A DNA stretch of 64,000 nucleotides from NCBI GenBank assembly GCA_963920765.1, contig OY987250.1, forward strand, positions 12,516,409 through 12,580,408, given 5' to 3'. Positions 24,308 to 35,512 of this stretch are shown piece after piece. The translations under genes and the position numbers were made by a program. The notes beneath the pieces were generated by a model. The model was not told the origin of the DNA. It saw only the letters and a list, made by a program, of their open reading frames with translations, and did not search any database. Origin of the DNA: Ulota crispa. Lineage: Eukaryota; Streptophyta; Bryopsida; Orthotrichales; Orthotrichaceae. Within the stretch, counting starts at the first letter, position 1. Each line of letters begins with the position of its first letter.

Positions 24308-25084
24308 TTGAATAATAATTATAGGAAAAGATGAGACTTATTATGCTAAGTTAGCTTAATTTACATAAGGTTTTGTTCTCTGTAAAGACAGAAAATCTAT
24401 CAATAAGCTTAACTTGGCTCAAATTAATTTGTGCAATTTTGTTTCTTTCTTTATATTTGGAAAATATAAGGATTTACAATTGAAGAGAAATAGCAATGCA
24501 TCTAATATACAAAGTTATATGATAAATGCCCTAATGGCAAGGCAACATTTGGTGATCACATGGAGTCCATTTTTCACAATCAACATCAGAGGAGCGAGCA
24601 GAGGAGTCCCTTAGGTGTAGAAGTTACAACGTTGTAGGGATTGGCATTCTCTGACTTACATGACCTTATCACAAAGACTATTAAGTATAGTCCTCTCAAT
24701 ACAAAATTTGAATAATTCTTATAAAACTTTCAAGGGAAGGAATGAAGGAGCCGAAGCACAGTTGTTGAGATTTTCATTTCAATATCATCTTACGTTGTTC
24801 ACTATTCAAAAAAATACACATCAAATTAATTTTATTTTAATGAAAGGTGACCATAGCCATACGGGTAGCCATAAAGTCACAAATTGACCATTCATTATTA
24901 GTGAACCCAATTCTTGACCTTGGGTCATATAATTAATTTTGTATTTTGAGCATTACAATGTTTTTCAAAAATTTGGCCTCAACTCCCAAGGATAAAAGAT
25001 CTTGGGATGATTTCAAAAATTGAGTCAATAAGAGACACCAATTAATACGTGCTGAGTATCCAATGCAACCTCGACTTCTAAGTT
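24308..25084. other. intergenic DNA, nothing recognised
   Basis: AT-rich sequence. The frames at 24414-24614 and 24660-24887 lack recognisable motifs and have ordinary AT-rich composition. No RNA gene or repeat is apparent. Confidence 0.45.
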
Positions 25085-25092
25085 AATTTGAA

Positions 25093-25623
25093 GGGAATTG
25101 CTAAATCCACCACGTTTTTTGCTAAATCCCCACAATCTAGTATCTTACCACGTTACGTGGTCCTCCACAGTTCACTAGAAGCTCAAGTAGTTAACCACTG
25201 GGGTAAAATTTAGATATTTACCATTGGCAGATTGAATTTGAAAAAATTAATTTTAGATTTGGATTTAAAGACCTTGATTTAGTTTATAATTTTAAAGGAG
25301 GTTACAATTGAACAACTCCCAATGGAAAAGCTTAGTTTGTTTTACAAACAAGGGTAAAAGTAAAAATTTGCCCCTTAGCTAAGCTTTTCCATTGGACATT
25401 GTTCAATTGTAACCTCCTTTGAAATTGTAAACTAAAACAAGGTCTTTGAATCTAAAATTTGAATTAAATTTTTCAAATTAAATTTGCCAATGATAAATAT
25501 CTAAATTTTACTCCCTGTGGTAAATTGCTTGAGCTTCTAGTGAATTGTGCAGGACCTCATAACGTGGTAAGCTACTGGATTGTGGTGGATTTAGCAAAAA
25601 CCGTGGTGGATTTAACAATTCCC
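25093..25623. mobile_element. fold-back MITE with 8-bp target duplication
   Basis: A 531-bp palindromic element from GGGAATTGCTAAATCCACC to its inverse, flanked by aatttgaa on both sides (25085-25092 and 25624-25631). The arms pair along nearly their whole length, with a centre near 25355. It shares the words ggggtaaaatttagatat and ccattggc with 27295-27806. The GGGAATTG terminus matches the Mutator-type MITEs here, although an 8-bp duplication would also fit hAT. Confidence 0.78.
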
Positions 25624-25631
25624 AATTTGAA

Positions 25632-26020
25632 ACAGTCTCAAGCACTCAACTCCTAGTGCAAAACGGCCCCTGTATGATTGGAATTTGACGGGCTGGATGA
25701 CCATTCATTTGCTACGAGCACGTTTCATCCACGGAATCACGACAGAACTGTCGCAAGCATCATCAACAGAAAACGGATATCTGTGCCAGGTCAGCACGCG
25801 ATTCCTAAGACAACTAATCCGATGCAGTTTTCGTGGCTGCCTGTGAAAGTTGGAATTTCGAAGACAAAGCGAGAAAAGAAGCTCCCGAGGCTCTTGTGCG
25901 CACAATGTCAGTTGGAGACTTGCTTGCTTTGCTGAGTGTTCCGTTGCGTCCGTAACTAAGGGTCAGACACGTGGCTTAAAGTTACACTGAAGCCGCTTTC
26001 GAACACACTTCGTCCAGGAT
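25632..26020. other. GC-richer segment, not assigned
   Basis: Bases 25640-26015 are higher in G+C than the flanks and allow an 85-codon plus-strand frame (25678-25935) ending in a Cys-rich stretch (CAQCQLETCLLC), plus a complementary minus frame. I recognise no family and see no supporting splice sites. Like 20860-21320 it may be a fragment of a former gene. Confidence 0.35.
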
Positions 26021-26024
26021 TTAA

Positions 26025-26259
26025 CCCCTAAAGGACGAGGCAGTCCTTTGCGATTTGTGACCAGTACAATATGGTGCATTTTTCTTGTATTTGAAGTACA
26101 CCTTTATTACATTTGAGATCAACAAAGAAATTAAAATATAGATCAATGTTGTTCTAGTGAGGTAGTCAAGATCTCAAATTAAAACTTTTTGTTAGTAGCA
26201 AATGCCAATTATACAACAACGTACATAGTATGTATTATAGTAGCCTCGTCCTTTAAGGG
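26025..26259. mobile_element. short TTAA element, 235 bp
   Basis: TTAA (26021-26024) then CCCCTAAAGGACGAGG, and the right end cctcgtcctttaaggg then TTAA (26260-26263). It is an inverse-oriented relative of 21550-21768 and 37365-37585. No coding sequence. Confidence 0.82.
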
Positions 26260-26386
26260 TTAAGGAGAACAAGCACGAACTTTAAAGTAAGGATGAGTTC
26301 CAAACAATCTCACCCACCATTTCCAAAAGGAGGCTAAAATTAGTAATATCCATACCAATATATATATAGAGCTTAATCATAAAATA

Positions 26387-26573
26387 GGGGGTTTCAAATA
26401 TGTCATTTACCACCAATTTTGTTCACGTGAATGAAATTGGTGAAAAATCTGGCCAAGTCACTTTGTGAACAAGCCATGGCAACCTCCTGAGGTCGTGATA
26501 GCATATTCATCCGTGAACAAAAACTCTTTCACGACCATTTGTTCACAATTTATTTAAGATATTTGAACCCCCC
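26387..26573. mobile_element. small hairpin MITE candidate
   Basis: Imperfect inverted ends gggggtttcaaatat and atatttgaaccccc enclose about 187 bp, with further pairing of ttgttcacgtga-type words inside. A target duplication is not clear (taaaata versus taataat). Confidence 0.45.
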
Positions 26574-26844
26574 TAATAATAATACAATGTTGCATGACAC
26601 TTATAACTATTAACTCTCAAATTTGAGCCACCATTTTACTACTTTGTCAAAAAAAAAGTTGTCAAAAAAAAATCTATCAAAAAAATTGAAACCACTACAT
26701 TGAAGTTTAGATTTTGTTCTTCTTGTTGGTGGAATTGCTTTTTAGCTAATGGGTACATGTGTTGTGCTCTAGTAATTTTTGTCAATGAGAAATGTTGTTG
26801 GTTATCAGTGTCATGCACTATAGCACATTTAGTGAAATTTTTAC

Positions 26845-27165
26845 CCACTTGAGCTACACTAAATAGTGCATTAGGTTGCCTTAACAATTAGGTTTGCCTT
26901 ACCTTGGCAAAATTACCTCATGACTCACCCTTAGCCACTAGGAGGGCCATGCAACTCTCTTTAAGCTATAGCAATTCCTAATTCTGTCAAAAGTTCCTAT
27001 TCATTGGCTTTGATGCCCAATTAACCTTTGCTTGCTTCCTCCATTGTTTATCACAGTAATTATTAATAAACATTAATGTAATCTTGGTAATTATTTAAAT
27101 AGTGTGTAATGTCAAGAACTTTGTATGGGGCAATCTGAATGCACTGTTTGGTGCAGTTGTGAAAA
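26845..27165. mobile_element. MITE of the gcaacctaaatgcac family
   Basis: Inverted ends around ctacactaaatagtgcatt and gaatgcactgtttggtgcag enclose about 320 bp. The interior (atgcaactctcttta, tttatcacagtaatta) matches, inverted, the region 44815-45335. The remnant at 55450-55725 also belongs here. Exact ends and target duplication were not resolved. Confidence 0.5.
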
Positions 27166-27294
27166 TCAATGTTGGTTTTGTTATATTTGTAAAGCTAAAT
27201 AAGTCAAGAATGTATTAATTAATTGAGAATACCACATGATTTAATTTGAAAATTTGGCACATTTAGTGATGTTTTTTTAAGGCAATTGAGGTAA

Positions 27295-27806
27295 GGGAAT
27301 TGATGTGTGCACACCTGGGGTTTGATATATGCACACCTGGGGTTTGATATATGCACACCTGGGGTTTGATATATGCACACCTGGGGTTTGATATATGCAC
27401 ACCTGGGGTTTGATATATGCACACCTGGGGTTTGATATATGCACACCGTGGGGTAAAATTTAGATATTTACCATCAACAAGCTAAAATTGGAAAGTTTGA
27501 ATTCAAAATTGGATTTAGAGATCTTAATTTAATCTAGCGCCGCAAAGAAGGATATAATTGAACAACATCTAGTGGAAAAACCTAGCTAGGAGGCAAAATA
27601 TTACTTTTATTCTCATTTGTAAAAACACTAAGCTTTTTCACTAGGTGTTGTTCAATTGTATCTTTCTTTGTGGCTCTAGACTAAATCAAGGTATCTCAAT
27701 CCAAATCTAAGTTTAGACATTTCAAACACAACTTATTGATGGTAAGTATCTAAAATTTCCCCCTGTGTGCATATATTAAACCCTAGGTGTGCACATACCA
27801 ATTCCC
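27295..27806. mobile_element. Mutator-type MITE with an internal minisatellite
   Basis: Starts GGGAATTGATGTGTGCACACC and ends with the inverse. The flanks ttgaggtaa (27286-27294) and ttgagctaa (27807-27815) match at eight of nine positions. The inner part resembles 25093-25623. The left end has expanded into a tandem array (27302-27448), so the terminal repeat itself has been multiplied. No coding sequence. Confidence 0.8.
27302..27448. repeat. minisatellite, 22-bp unit, about 6-7 copies
   Basis: Near-identical copies of tgatatatgcacacctggggt (with one extra t per unit) in a row. The unit is the terminal sequence of the surrounding MITE. The 75-codon minus-strand frame here, which repeats the peptide CIYQTPGVHISNPRCAYIKP, is only this array read in frame. 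Confidence 0.92.
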
Positions 27807-27962
27807 TTGAGCTAATCGTGAAAAAGTAATGTTGGTTCTAGTGGTTGAGTGATGGGAACCACAATCCAGGGAGTTTTGTTAGCTTAACCGGCCAATATCC
27901 TACAATCTCTTGGGCCAACCGATTGTCTAGAGTATACTCCCGGCTAAGCCAATAGAAATAAA

Positions 27963-27965
<3 letters not shown>

Positions 27966-28040
<75 letters not shown>
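27966..28040. repeat. (AT)n microsatellite
   Basis: About 37 uninterrupted AT dinucleotides. It lies 5 bp before the TTAA of the next element. Confidence 0.97.
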
Positions 28041-28042
<2 letters not shown>

Positions 28043-28048
28043 TCTTAA

Positions 28049-28290
28049 ACCCCTAAACGCGCAAGCCATATTCACTCAAATCCATACCCTTGTGTACTTA
28101 ATCCAATAAAAGTATTACCTAAATAGAGTCAAATAGCTTGAATTTTTTTTGAGTGGTAGTAGACACACATCTAAAGGTACATGAGAAAATACAAATCTTT
28201 TTGATTTTATCATTAAGAAGAGAATAAGAGTCAAACATGAACATTTTTCAAAATTGAGCGCCCCATTGTGAGATCCTGGGGGCTCAAGGG
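28049..28290. mobile_element. TTAA element, 242 bp
   Basis: TTAA (28045-28048) then ACCCCTAAACGCGCAAGCC, and the right end gggggctcaaggg followed by TTAG. The length and right end match the 241-bp family (17509-17749). It is the last transposon before the phosphatase gene leader. Confidence 0.68.
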
Positions 28291-28389
28291 TTAGATGGTC
28301 AATTTTTTTCCTAAACTTTGAAATTCAATCCGGTAAATTCTCAAAATCAACCGGCTAGCTTGTACTGTAACTAAATGACAGTACTCCCC

Positions 28390-29758
28390 GTACATTGATG
28401 GGAACTGCAAGCCTTGGGAACCATCACGTTCCCAGGCGACGCGGGGGGCTCCGACGCCGACACTTGGCACCAGAGCATTTAACGCTTCTCGTCCTCATCA
28501 CTCCACTTCCTCTCTCTCTCTCTCTTTCTCTGCCTTTGCCGCGAATGCACGGCGCCTTTGCACTTCGTCGTCTCTCAGGCCTGCCGTTCATGAGCCGCTC
28601 CGCTGCAGCCTACCTCCGCTCATGCTCTGAGCGAAGCTGCTGTATGGTAAGCCAATCAGCTATGGAATGTTGCACTATTAGAACTTGCTTGAAAAAAACT
28701 AGTTTTCTCCTTCATATCAAAGCCGGATCTCCTCTTTGGTTTCTAAGAAAGGCAGGTGTTTCACGTCACAAACGAAGAGCTTGCTATGAACCATTTCGTT
28801 TAGGTGTTGTAGAACGGTGTGATATTGAGCACGTCAGTAGCACTGGTCGTTGCTGAGAAGCTCAGCTTCTGCTAACGGGCTTGTTTGAGAGACTTTAAGG
28901 TTTGGAGTTTGTGTAGCTGGCAGCTGTTTTTGGAGGTGGAGACATTATGAACCATTTTGTGTAGGTCTTGTAGATGGTGTTATGTACTGAGCATATCAAT
29001 AGTACTGCTCGGTGTAGAGAAAAATCTGCGTTTCAACGAGGTTGTTGCGATGGATCTTGGAATTTTTGTTGTAATGGGCTTTTTGTACTGACTTTAAGGT
29101 TTGGAGTTTATTTAGCTTGTAGCTGTTTTTGGAAGAGGAGACATGATGAACCATTTTGTGTAGGTCTTGTAGATGGTGTTATGTACTGAGCACATCAATA
29201 GCTAGTACTGCTTGGCACCTGCGTTTCAACGAGGTTGTTGCGATGGATCTTAGATTTTTTGTTGTAACAGGCTTGTTGTAAAGACTTCAAAGTTTGCAGT
29301 TTGTATAGCTTGTAGTTGTTTTTGGAAGAGGATACATTACGAGCCGTTTTGTGTAGGTCTTGTAGATTGTTTGACACTGAGTATATTAATAATACTGCTC
29401 GGTGTGGAGAAAAATCTGCGTTTTAATAAGGTTATTGTGATCGATCTTGGGTTTTCTGTTGTAACGGACTTGTTGTAGAGACTTTGAGGTTGAGAGTTTA
29501 TATTTGTTGTAGCCGTTTCAGGAAGAGGAGACTGTATTTCACGGAACTATTATCGAGTGGCTGTAGTTTTAGCTTGTTGTCAGAAGTTCTATTTTGAACG
29601 CTTATGTTGGATATGAAGCCATGGCTATGGCATCTGGTGTAAATGATATTGTTTCGACATGAGATCTGAGAAATTTTTCATGTTTCTGTAACAGATCGGT
29701 CCATCGAGGGTTTGAGGTCCGCTTTTGAGGACTAGTTTGCTGCTACCGAGGCGCCAAG
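28390..29758 (+). promoter_or_regulatory. putative 5' leader and leader intron of the phosphatase gene
   Basis: G+C rises sharply at about 28390-28650, with a CT-repeat tract at 28508-28530 typical of plant core promoters and 5' leaders. A good splice donor (gtaagcc) at 28647 and an acceptor (ctgtaacag) ending at 29694 would remove about 1.05 kb and join the leader to the exon holding the start codon at 29759. The intron is mostly a tandem array (28902-29540). The 153-codon frame over the leader (28395-28856) has no recognised domain. Leader and intron limits are inferred. Confidence 0.55.
28770..29540. repeat. about 190-bp tandem repeat, four units
   Basis: Four diverged head-to-tail units, starting near 28770, 28905, 29100 and 29290. 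Each contains gaaccattttgtgtaggtc, a phrase like actgagcatatcaatagtac, and gcgtttcaacgaggttgttg, then a gtttggagtttgt linker. The array lies within the proposed leader intron of the phosphatase gene. Divergence is moderate, so it is not recent. Confidence 0.85.
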
Positions 29759-32700
29759 ATGGAGTACGGTAAGTATTTAAATTAGCATCTTGGATTTGAC
29801 TAGATTTCTGGCTGTTCAAAATAGAAGCTTTATCTTGAATGTCAGTATGTTTTCATTGCTGTGAACTTCTTTGAATGGATGAGTCTTTCTGTGTCGGTGA
29901 GAAATCTGAACAGAGGTTGTTGTTTGTTTTGCAGGGAGGCATGATGCGAATGCGAATGGCTACGACGGCAATGTTGAAAAAAACGTGACCTTGAGGTCGC
30001 TGGTCAGGCACCATTTGCGGGATTGGATTTGGATTGTCGTGATGGCCATCCTGGAACTCATTGATTATTTCTTGGTGCCTCCGTTCAAGCGCTTTGTGAA
30101 TGAGCCTATGATGGCGAACTATAGGTTTCCAAGGAAGGGAGAGACCGTGCCAACTTGGAGTGTGGGGGTATGGTCGTGTACACCTTTTTGATTTCTCATT
30201 CCAAGTGTTATTATAAGGGAAAATATCAAAAATGCCCCTCAATTTTTCAAAATATCAAATATACCCCTATATTATCTGAAATATAAAAAATACCCCTGGT
30301 TTTGTGTCAAAATATCAATTATACCCCTAGGTATCTTTGAAAACAACTAATATTCTTAATTTTCTTATGCCTTTTTACTGAAATTTTTGGAAGTCACATT
30401 TGCATTAAAGGCAGTGACAAAGATTAGTCCATACATGGCCACAATAAACTTAAATGCAATAACGCTATATTAAACTTGCCTTCAAGATTTGATTTATAGG
30501 CAACTTGCATCTAGATTTTGTAATTTTCATTGGCATCCCAATATTTACAAAAATTTGTTCTAAAGAAGTACAAAATACTAAAGATATTAGATGTTTTCAA
30601 AAATAACTAAGGGTATAATTGATATTTTGACACAAAAACAGGGGTATTTTTTATATTTCAGATAATACAGGGGTATATTTGATATTTTGAAAGAACTGAG
30701 GGGCATTTTTGATATTTTCCCTTATTTTAATTATGTATACGTATTTATGTACAAATCAGGGACTGAACTAAAAAAATTATGATTTGTTGGATGTGGTGAA
30801 CAGGTTATTGCTGTGGCCGGACCTTTCTTCATTTTCCTCGCCTTCTACGCTAAGAAGAAGAGTATCCGTGACTTCCACAGTGCCTTCCTTGGTGAGTAAT
30901 GCGTTGACAGGGCCTGTGATAACGTTCGGAGAAAATCATTTCTTTTGTGTAGGCATTTTTTGAAATGAGTGCTGGAGCAGACTTCTTCTATTAAATGCAT
31001 TTGGCAGTAACATGCGGTACTCGGTGCATCCCACATCTTACTGAAATTAATCTCATTGGTCAAGAGCTGAACTTTGTGACCTGACATTTCACACTGTGCT
31101 CCAAGTCCCCTTTTACTTAGAAATGCATATCTGGCATGGCAGCACTTTTTGAAAGTTCTGACATCATAATGGTGGTATTTTGCTCGGAAGTTTGGTGTAG
31201 CAGAACCCTATCTTCGAAGCTAGTCCCACAATAAAAATTGCTCTAAGCTTTCTTCAGTATTTATTTTTGTCCTTCATATCCATTGAAGGTGGGATATGGC
31301 TTTAGCTGGGACTTGTAGTGTTGTGACGGGGACGTAGTGTTAACCGCCCGAATGTTTGTAGTAAATTGTCATATCGAACTGAAAATGAAGTCTAGTGTAA
31401 TCTATAAGTATTGTCCTCATTCTTATTTATTTTGTTTAATATCAACATTACTGAGAAGATCCAAATAAGTCTAATTGAAATTAAAATCTTTTCATTGTGC
31501 AGGGCTTGCAATGGCGATTGTGATCACAGCTCTCTTCACAGATGGTATTAAGAACCTGGTTGGAATGCCTCGGCCTGACTTTTTCCACCGGTGCTTTCCT
31601 GACGGCATTGCGGTAAATTTCAACATACTACTCTCTTATTGCTGTCTATTCCACGTGGCACATTGCGGTTAGAACAGAGAAGGAAATGTGTTGAGTTGGA
31701 ACTTCGTCTGCTTAAATTTCAAGCACAAAGAGTCCCAGAACAATACATTCTAGAACGGAACTGGTGTCTAATGAAGTGCTTCCAGATGCCACTTTTTAAG
31801 AAGGCAAAGGGGCTTCTTAGCGGTGGTATACAATGTTTCGAAGTGTCCCCCTCTTGTTGCGTTCGTTATCTCATGGCACATTGTAGATAGAAATGCGGAG
31901 GTCCTAGAGTCATAATATATAGTCTCCCTTCATACTCATGGTGAGCTACACATCTGATTTGTCCATTTGGATGTCCTTGTTTTAAATTTTTTGTTTTTTG
32001 TTTTTTGGAGCCGCTTGAAACTCATAGTGCTCATGGGTGATATTGGAACTTTGTTACAGGTTTATACTAATAATGCCGATCAACAAGTAATTTGCCATCC
32101 GAACGTGTCTAAGAGGGAATTTCGTGATGCTTTCAAGAGCTTCCCAAGTGGTCATGTAGCTTGTATGTCCTTTTCATGAACTCATACCTTGCGCCAGCCT
32201 CACTATGCTTATTTTACCAATTAGTGTGTCATATACTTAATTGAATAAATTGTGGAACAAATTGTGCTGTAGTTGGAGATTGGAATTGACGGTGTTTTTA
32301 TTTTATAAATCTTTTTTATTAACTCGTCCTGGGCTATGTAAGTGACTGGGTTGGTTTGGTTCCTGGGCTATGGCAGGGGCATTCGCTGGCCTTGGGTACT
32401 TGTCACTCTACCTCGCTGGGAAAATGTCATTGTTCGACAGGAGGGCGTATGCTTCAAGAGTGTTCTGGATCCTTTTACCCGTTTACGTGGCCACTCTAAT
32501 TGCTATCTCTCGGGTGAATGACTATCAGCACCGTTGGGTGGATATTATTGTTGCAGCACTCCTTGGTAAGCCTTAAGCTGGTAACAAAACAAAAGGTTTT
32601 CAGTTTTGCTGTCTTTGTTCTTTATTTTTTTAATTCTTGATTATAGCTGCCATACAAGCCTACAACAGGCCCAATGAATGGTTGTTATTTGGGAGGGCTG

Positions 32701-33927
32701 TCCCTTACTGGCACTCGTTCCAATAAACTAGAAAGAAAAGATAACCACGTAATTTTCTCGTGTCTTCTTTGTCGCCACTTCGGAACTTGCAATTGGGAAA
32801 GAGGTTGTAGAGTTATAACCTTGTTCTATTTCTATGCAAATTAGCGTAGTCTGAGTTTTTTTGCAAGAGAGTGTATGAGCTAAACGATTTTGAAGTGCTA
32901 GGATTCCCTAATTTGGGTATTAAACGTGTCCCTCTCCCCCAAACGAGAGCATGGCTATCGTTTGGGGAGGGTGGGGCTACAATTCTTCTAATTTTCTATT
33001 CAACTGTAATGTGCAATGTGGCATGAAAGCGAGGGTTATTTCTTATAGTTGCGTTGGGCCCCTTGGTACTCGCAAAGTACCAAATTATTATGTTATGAGA
33101 AAGCGGGATACGCTGCCAGATTTTCTTAGCACCGTCCTTAATTAGTACTCTTAACTGAGTTTTTGGTGAATTCCACAGGACTCATGATTGCCTACTTCTG
33201 CTACAGGCAGTTCTACCCAAGTGTCTACGCGAGAGAATGGGGTAAGTTGCTCATAATCATCTCGTACTTATTTGGTGGTCTTGGCCCAATGCACGTTAAA
33301 GTAAATCACAGCCCCCAAAGAACGGTTTTCAGATCACCAATTCGATTTCACATCAAATTCTAATAACCAAATGTTCAGAGAATACCATACATAATGTTTT
33401 CAGAATCAGTGAACAACAAACATTGCCTGTACTGTTTCGGAAGAAACTTAAACTTGAACAGACGCAGTCCTCACATGGTTAAACAATATGAGGTCAATGG
33501 TTTCTTGGTCAATTGAGGGATACAGTTTAGCTTTATCGGTAGTGAAACGCATTTAATGTGCAGGTTTTTAGTGTAACTAAATCAATATACAAAAGCTCTG
33601 CTAGACTCAAATCTCTTCATGGACAGATTGAAATTTGATAATTTGAAGAAATAGTCCAATTTCAGGCAATGTGGACATTGGCGTAGTGAAGAAAGGACGT
33701 TGTTAAGGTTTTGTAAGTTTAATATTCTGACCTGATTTTTTGTTGAAACAGCTGGTTATCCTTACGAGTACCAACCACAGGGAATCTTCAGCCATGGTTT
33801 ACACGGTCCTCGTGCTTTGCCAATGATGAATTCTCAACTCAACACTTCCGTAGCCCCCTTGGGCCTTGGAGGAAATGCCTACGATCCAAGACGTGTGCCG
33901 AACGACGTCGAGACTGGACGAGGATAA
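29759..33927 (+). CDS. lipid phosphate phosphatase (PAP2 type), eight exons
   Basis: Integral membrane enzyme that dephosphorylates lipid phosphates such as phosphatidic acid. Exons: 29759-29768, 29935-30167, 30804-30891, 31503-31612, 32060-32162, 32377-32565, 33179-33241, 33752-33927. All introns are GT-AG and the joined frame is open for 323 residues, the usual plant length. The three catalytic motifs are intact: K127-x6-R134-P135, P176-S-G-H179, and S226-R-x5-H233-x3-D237. About six hydrophobic helices are seen (near 34-54, 82-99, 107-126, 181-196, 209-227, 236-253). The start codon sits in a four-codon first exon, chosen because it gives an open frame into [11 protein letters not shown]. 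Intron 2 contains a MITE (30217-30721), which does not touch the splice sites. Family assignment is firm; substrate and isoform are not known. Confidence 0.93.
30217..30721. mobile_element. Mutator-type MITE in intron 2 of the phosphatase gene
   Basis: A 505-bp element with inverted repeats of roughly 130 bp, starting GGGAAAATATCAAAAATGCCCC. The flanks ttattataa (30208-30216) and ttattttaa (30722-30730) differ at one of nine positions. The repeats consist of regularly spaced gggtatxxttgatattt words. No coding sequence. The long complementary arms would form a hairpin in the pre-mRNA. Confidence 0.85.
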
Positions 33928-34580
33928 CTTGCATTTGGTGTCCTTTTAGCCAAGTTTCTTGCATCATGTATCATAGACACTAACAACCGTTTTTTTGGGA
34001 TTCAGATTCTCCAGATTTTCATAGGTATAAGGAATCACTTGGCATGGATTGTGTAGTGCCAGCTTTGAATATAAAACCAAGGTGAAAAGGTTGCCAGCAT
34101 GGCGATGTAGGATGTTATTTCTTGAAATTGCAAGTGGGGAATGGTGGCTTTGCAGCAAAGGGTAGTGTTCAGAGCGAAGATAAGATTGCTGCCAGAATTA
34201 TGACACTGGTAATGGCAGGTTCTGGACTGAAGAATACAAATTACATTTAGTGACGTTTACCTGGAGATATGTACTTATTTAGGCACTTTTAGTGGATTTG
34301 TTTTATGAACTCATTGCGGAGAAAGTTGTTCATTCTTGGTGGTTTTGGCAAAACGACCAATCGCTTTTTGTTACGTGTATATTGTATATTTTAGTTTTAC
34401 AGCTATTATACGAACTCCAGGATTATCCTTTTTTCTCAATCCACTTCTTTAGAAACTGAACACTCGAACGCCAATGAGGAAAAACACTTCAGGCTGAAAA
34501 GCCGATTTTTTTTCTGATTTTATCTAAGTTGATTATAATGATGTGGTCAACTAATAAAGGCAGAAAATGATCTCACTGAA
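33928..34580. other. 3' flank of the phosphatase gene
   Basis: Downstream of the stop codon the sequence keeps a more balanced composition to about 34400, compatible with a 3' untranslated region. No canonical AATAAA can be pinned as the used poly(A) signal. The next transposon nest begins at about 34585. Confidence 0.4.
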
Positions 34581-34959
34581 CTCTAAGATAGGACGTTTAT
34601 GAATGGAGCATTTAAGAGCTGAAACTGAATTTTGGGAGGTGAAAACTCTTGACGTGGTTTCCAGTAAATTTTCCTTGAAATACAATAGGAATTGGCATGT
34701 AAGTAGCAACACCCATAAGCGTGAGTCAAAGGGTTTTAGGGTGTATATCCCGATTGAACAGATTTTCAAGAATGAAAAATATTGGCATCAATTTCAAAGT
34801 TTCAATTGCAAGCATTTGTTCACAAAGATTTTTCCAAAATCACTGAAATTGTAAAGTCGTGTGGTGGAGATGGTAAAACAAGGCTTGTTGGTCCTTAACC
34901 CCTCATTTGCCTAAGGTCTAAAGATGCCTAAACACATCCTTGCTTATCAAGTGATTTAA

Positions 34960-35512
34960 TCCCTAAATGCCCATAAGGACATTTTTCGTCCTCTAGCCTT
35001 GGAAAAACAATATGTACAATAGAAAAAAGCCGTTTTTCATCTGTTCTTTTTTCCAAAGTGATTGTAAACACATGATCCTAACAATCGTATCAAATATACT
35101 CATATTTTTAGGTACCCCAAATTGTGAGAAAATGAAAAATCACAATGATCGGTCCCAAGTTGCCCTTATTGTAAATTTTCATAAGATTGGCATGCACTAT
35201 TAACTTTTGAAAATTTTAAAAGCAATACTATTGGTGCCCATCAACCAAAACATTGTTGAAGTTACAGTAGAAATATTATTGAAGCTACAATATAAATACT
35301 GTCGAAGCTACAATATAAATACTGTTGAAGCTACAATATAAATACTGTTGAAGCTACAATATAAATACTGTTGAAGCTACAATATAAATACTGTTGAAGC
35401 TACAATATAAATACTGTTCAAGCTACAGTATAAATACTGTTCAAGCTGCAATATAAATACTGTTGAAGCTACAGTGTGGACAGGCCACGGCCACCCAGCG
35501 GTCCTTTAAGGG
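34960..35512. mobile_element. TTAA element with internal minisatellite
   Basis: TTAA (34956-34959) then TCCCTAAATGCCC; right end gcggtcctttaaggg then TTAA (35513-35516). It is an inverse relative of 19347-19750, from which it differs mainly by expansion of a 23-bp repeat. Confidence 0.8.
35270..35476. repeat. 23-bp minisatellite, about nine copies
   Basis: Nine near-identical head-to-tail copies of tactgttgaagctacaata plus taaa. The homologous element at 19347-19750 has only two to three copies, so the array expanded after the two elements separated. Confidence 0.92.

Noticed and set aside
27219..27446. 75-codon minus-strand frame with repeating peptide
   Set aside because: Produced by the 22-bp minisatellite; not a repeat protein gene.
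27966..28040. (AT)n tract as an origin or centromere-type feature
   Set aside because: A simple microsatellite next to a MITE is sufficient; nothing else supports a special role.
28395..28856. 153-codon frame in the phosphatase leader
   Set aside because: Crosses a good splice donor and the first tandem repeat unit; contains a CT tract coding for Leu/Ser repeats; no domain.
29853..30242. 129-codon minus frame over phosphatase exon 2
   Set aside because: Antisense shadow of the exon coding for the first helix.
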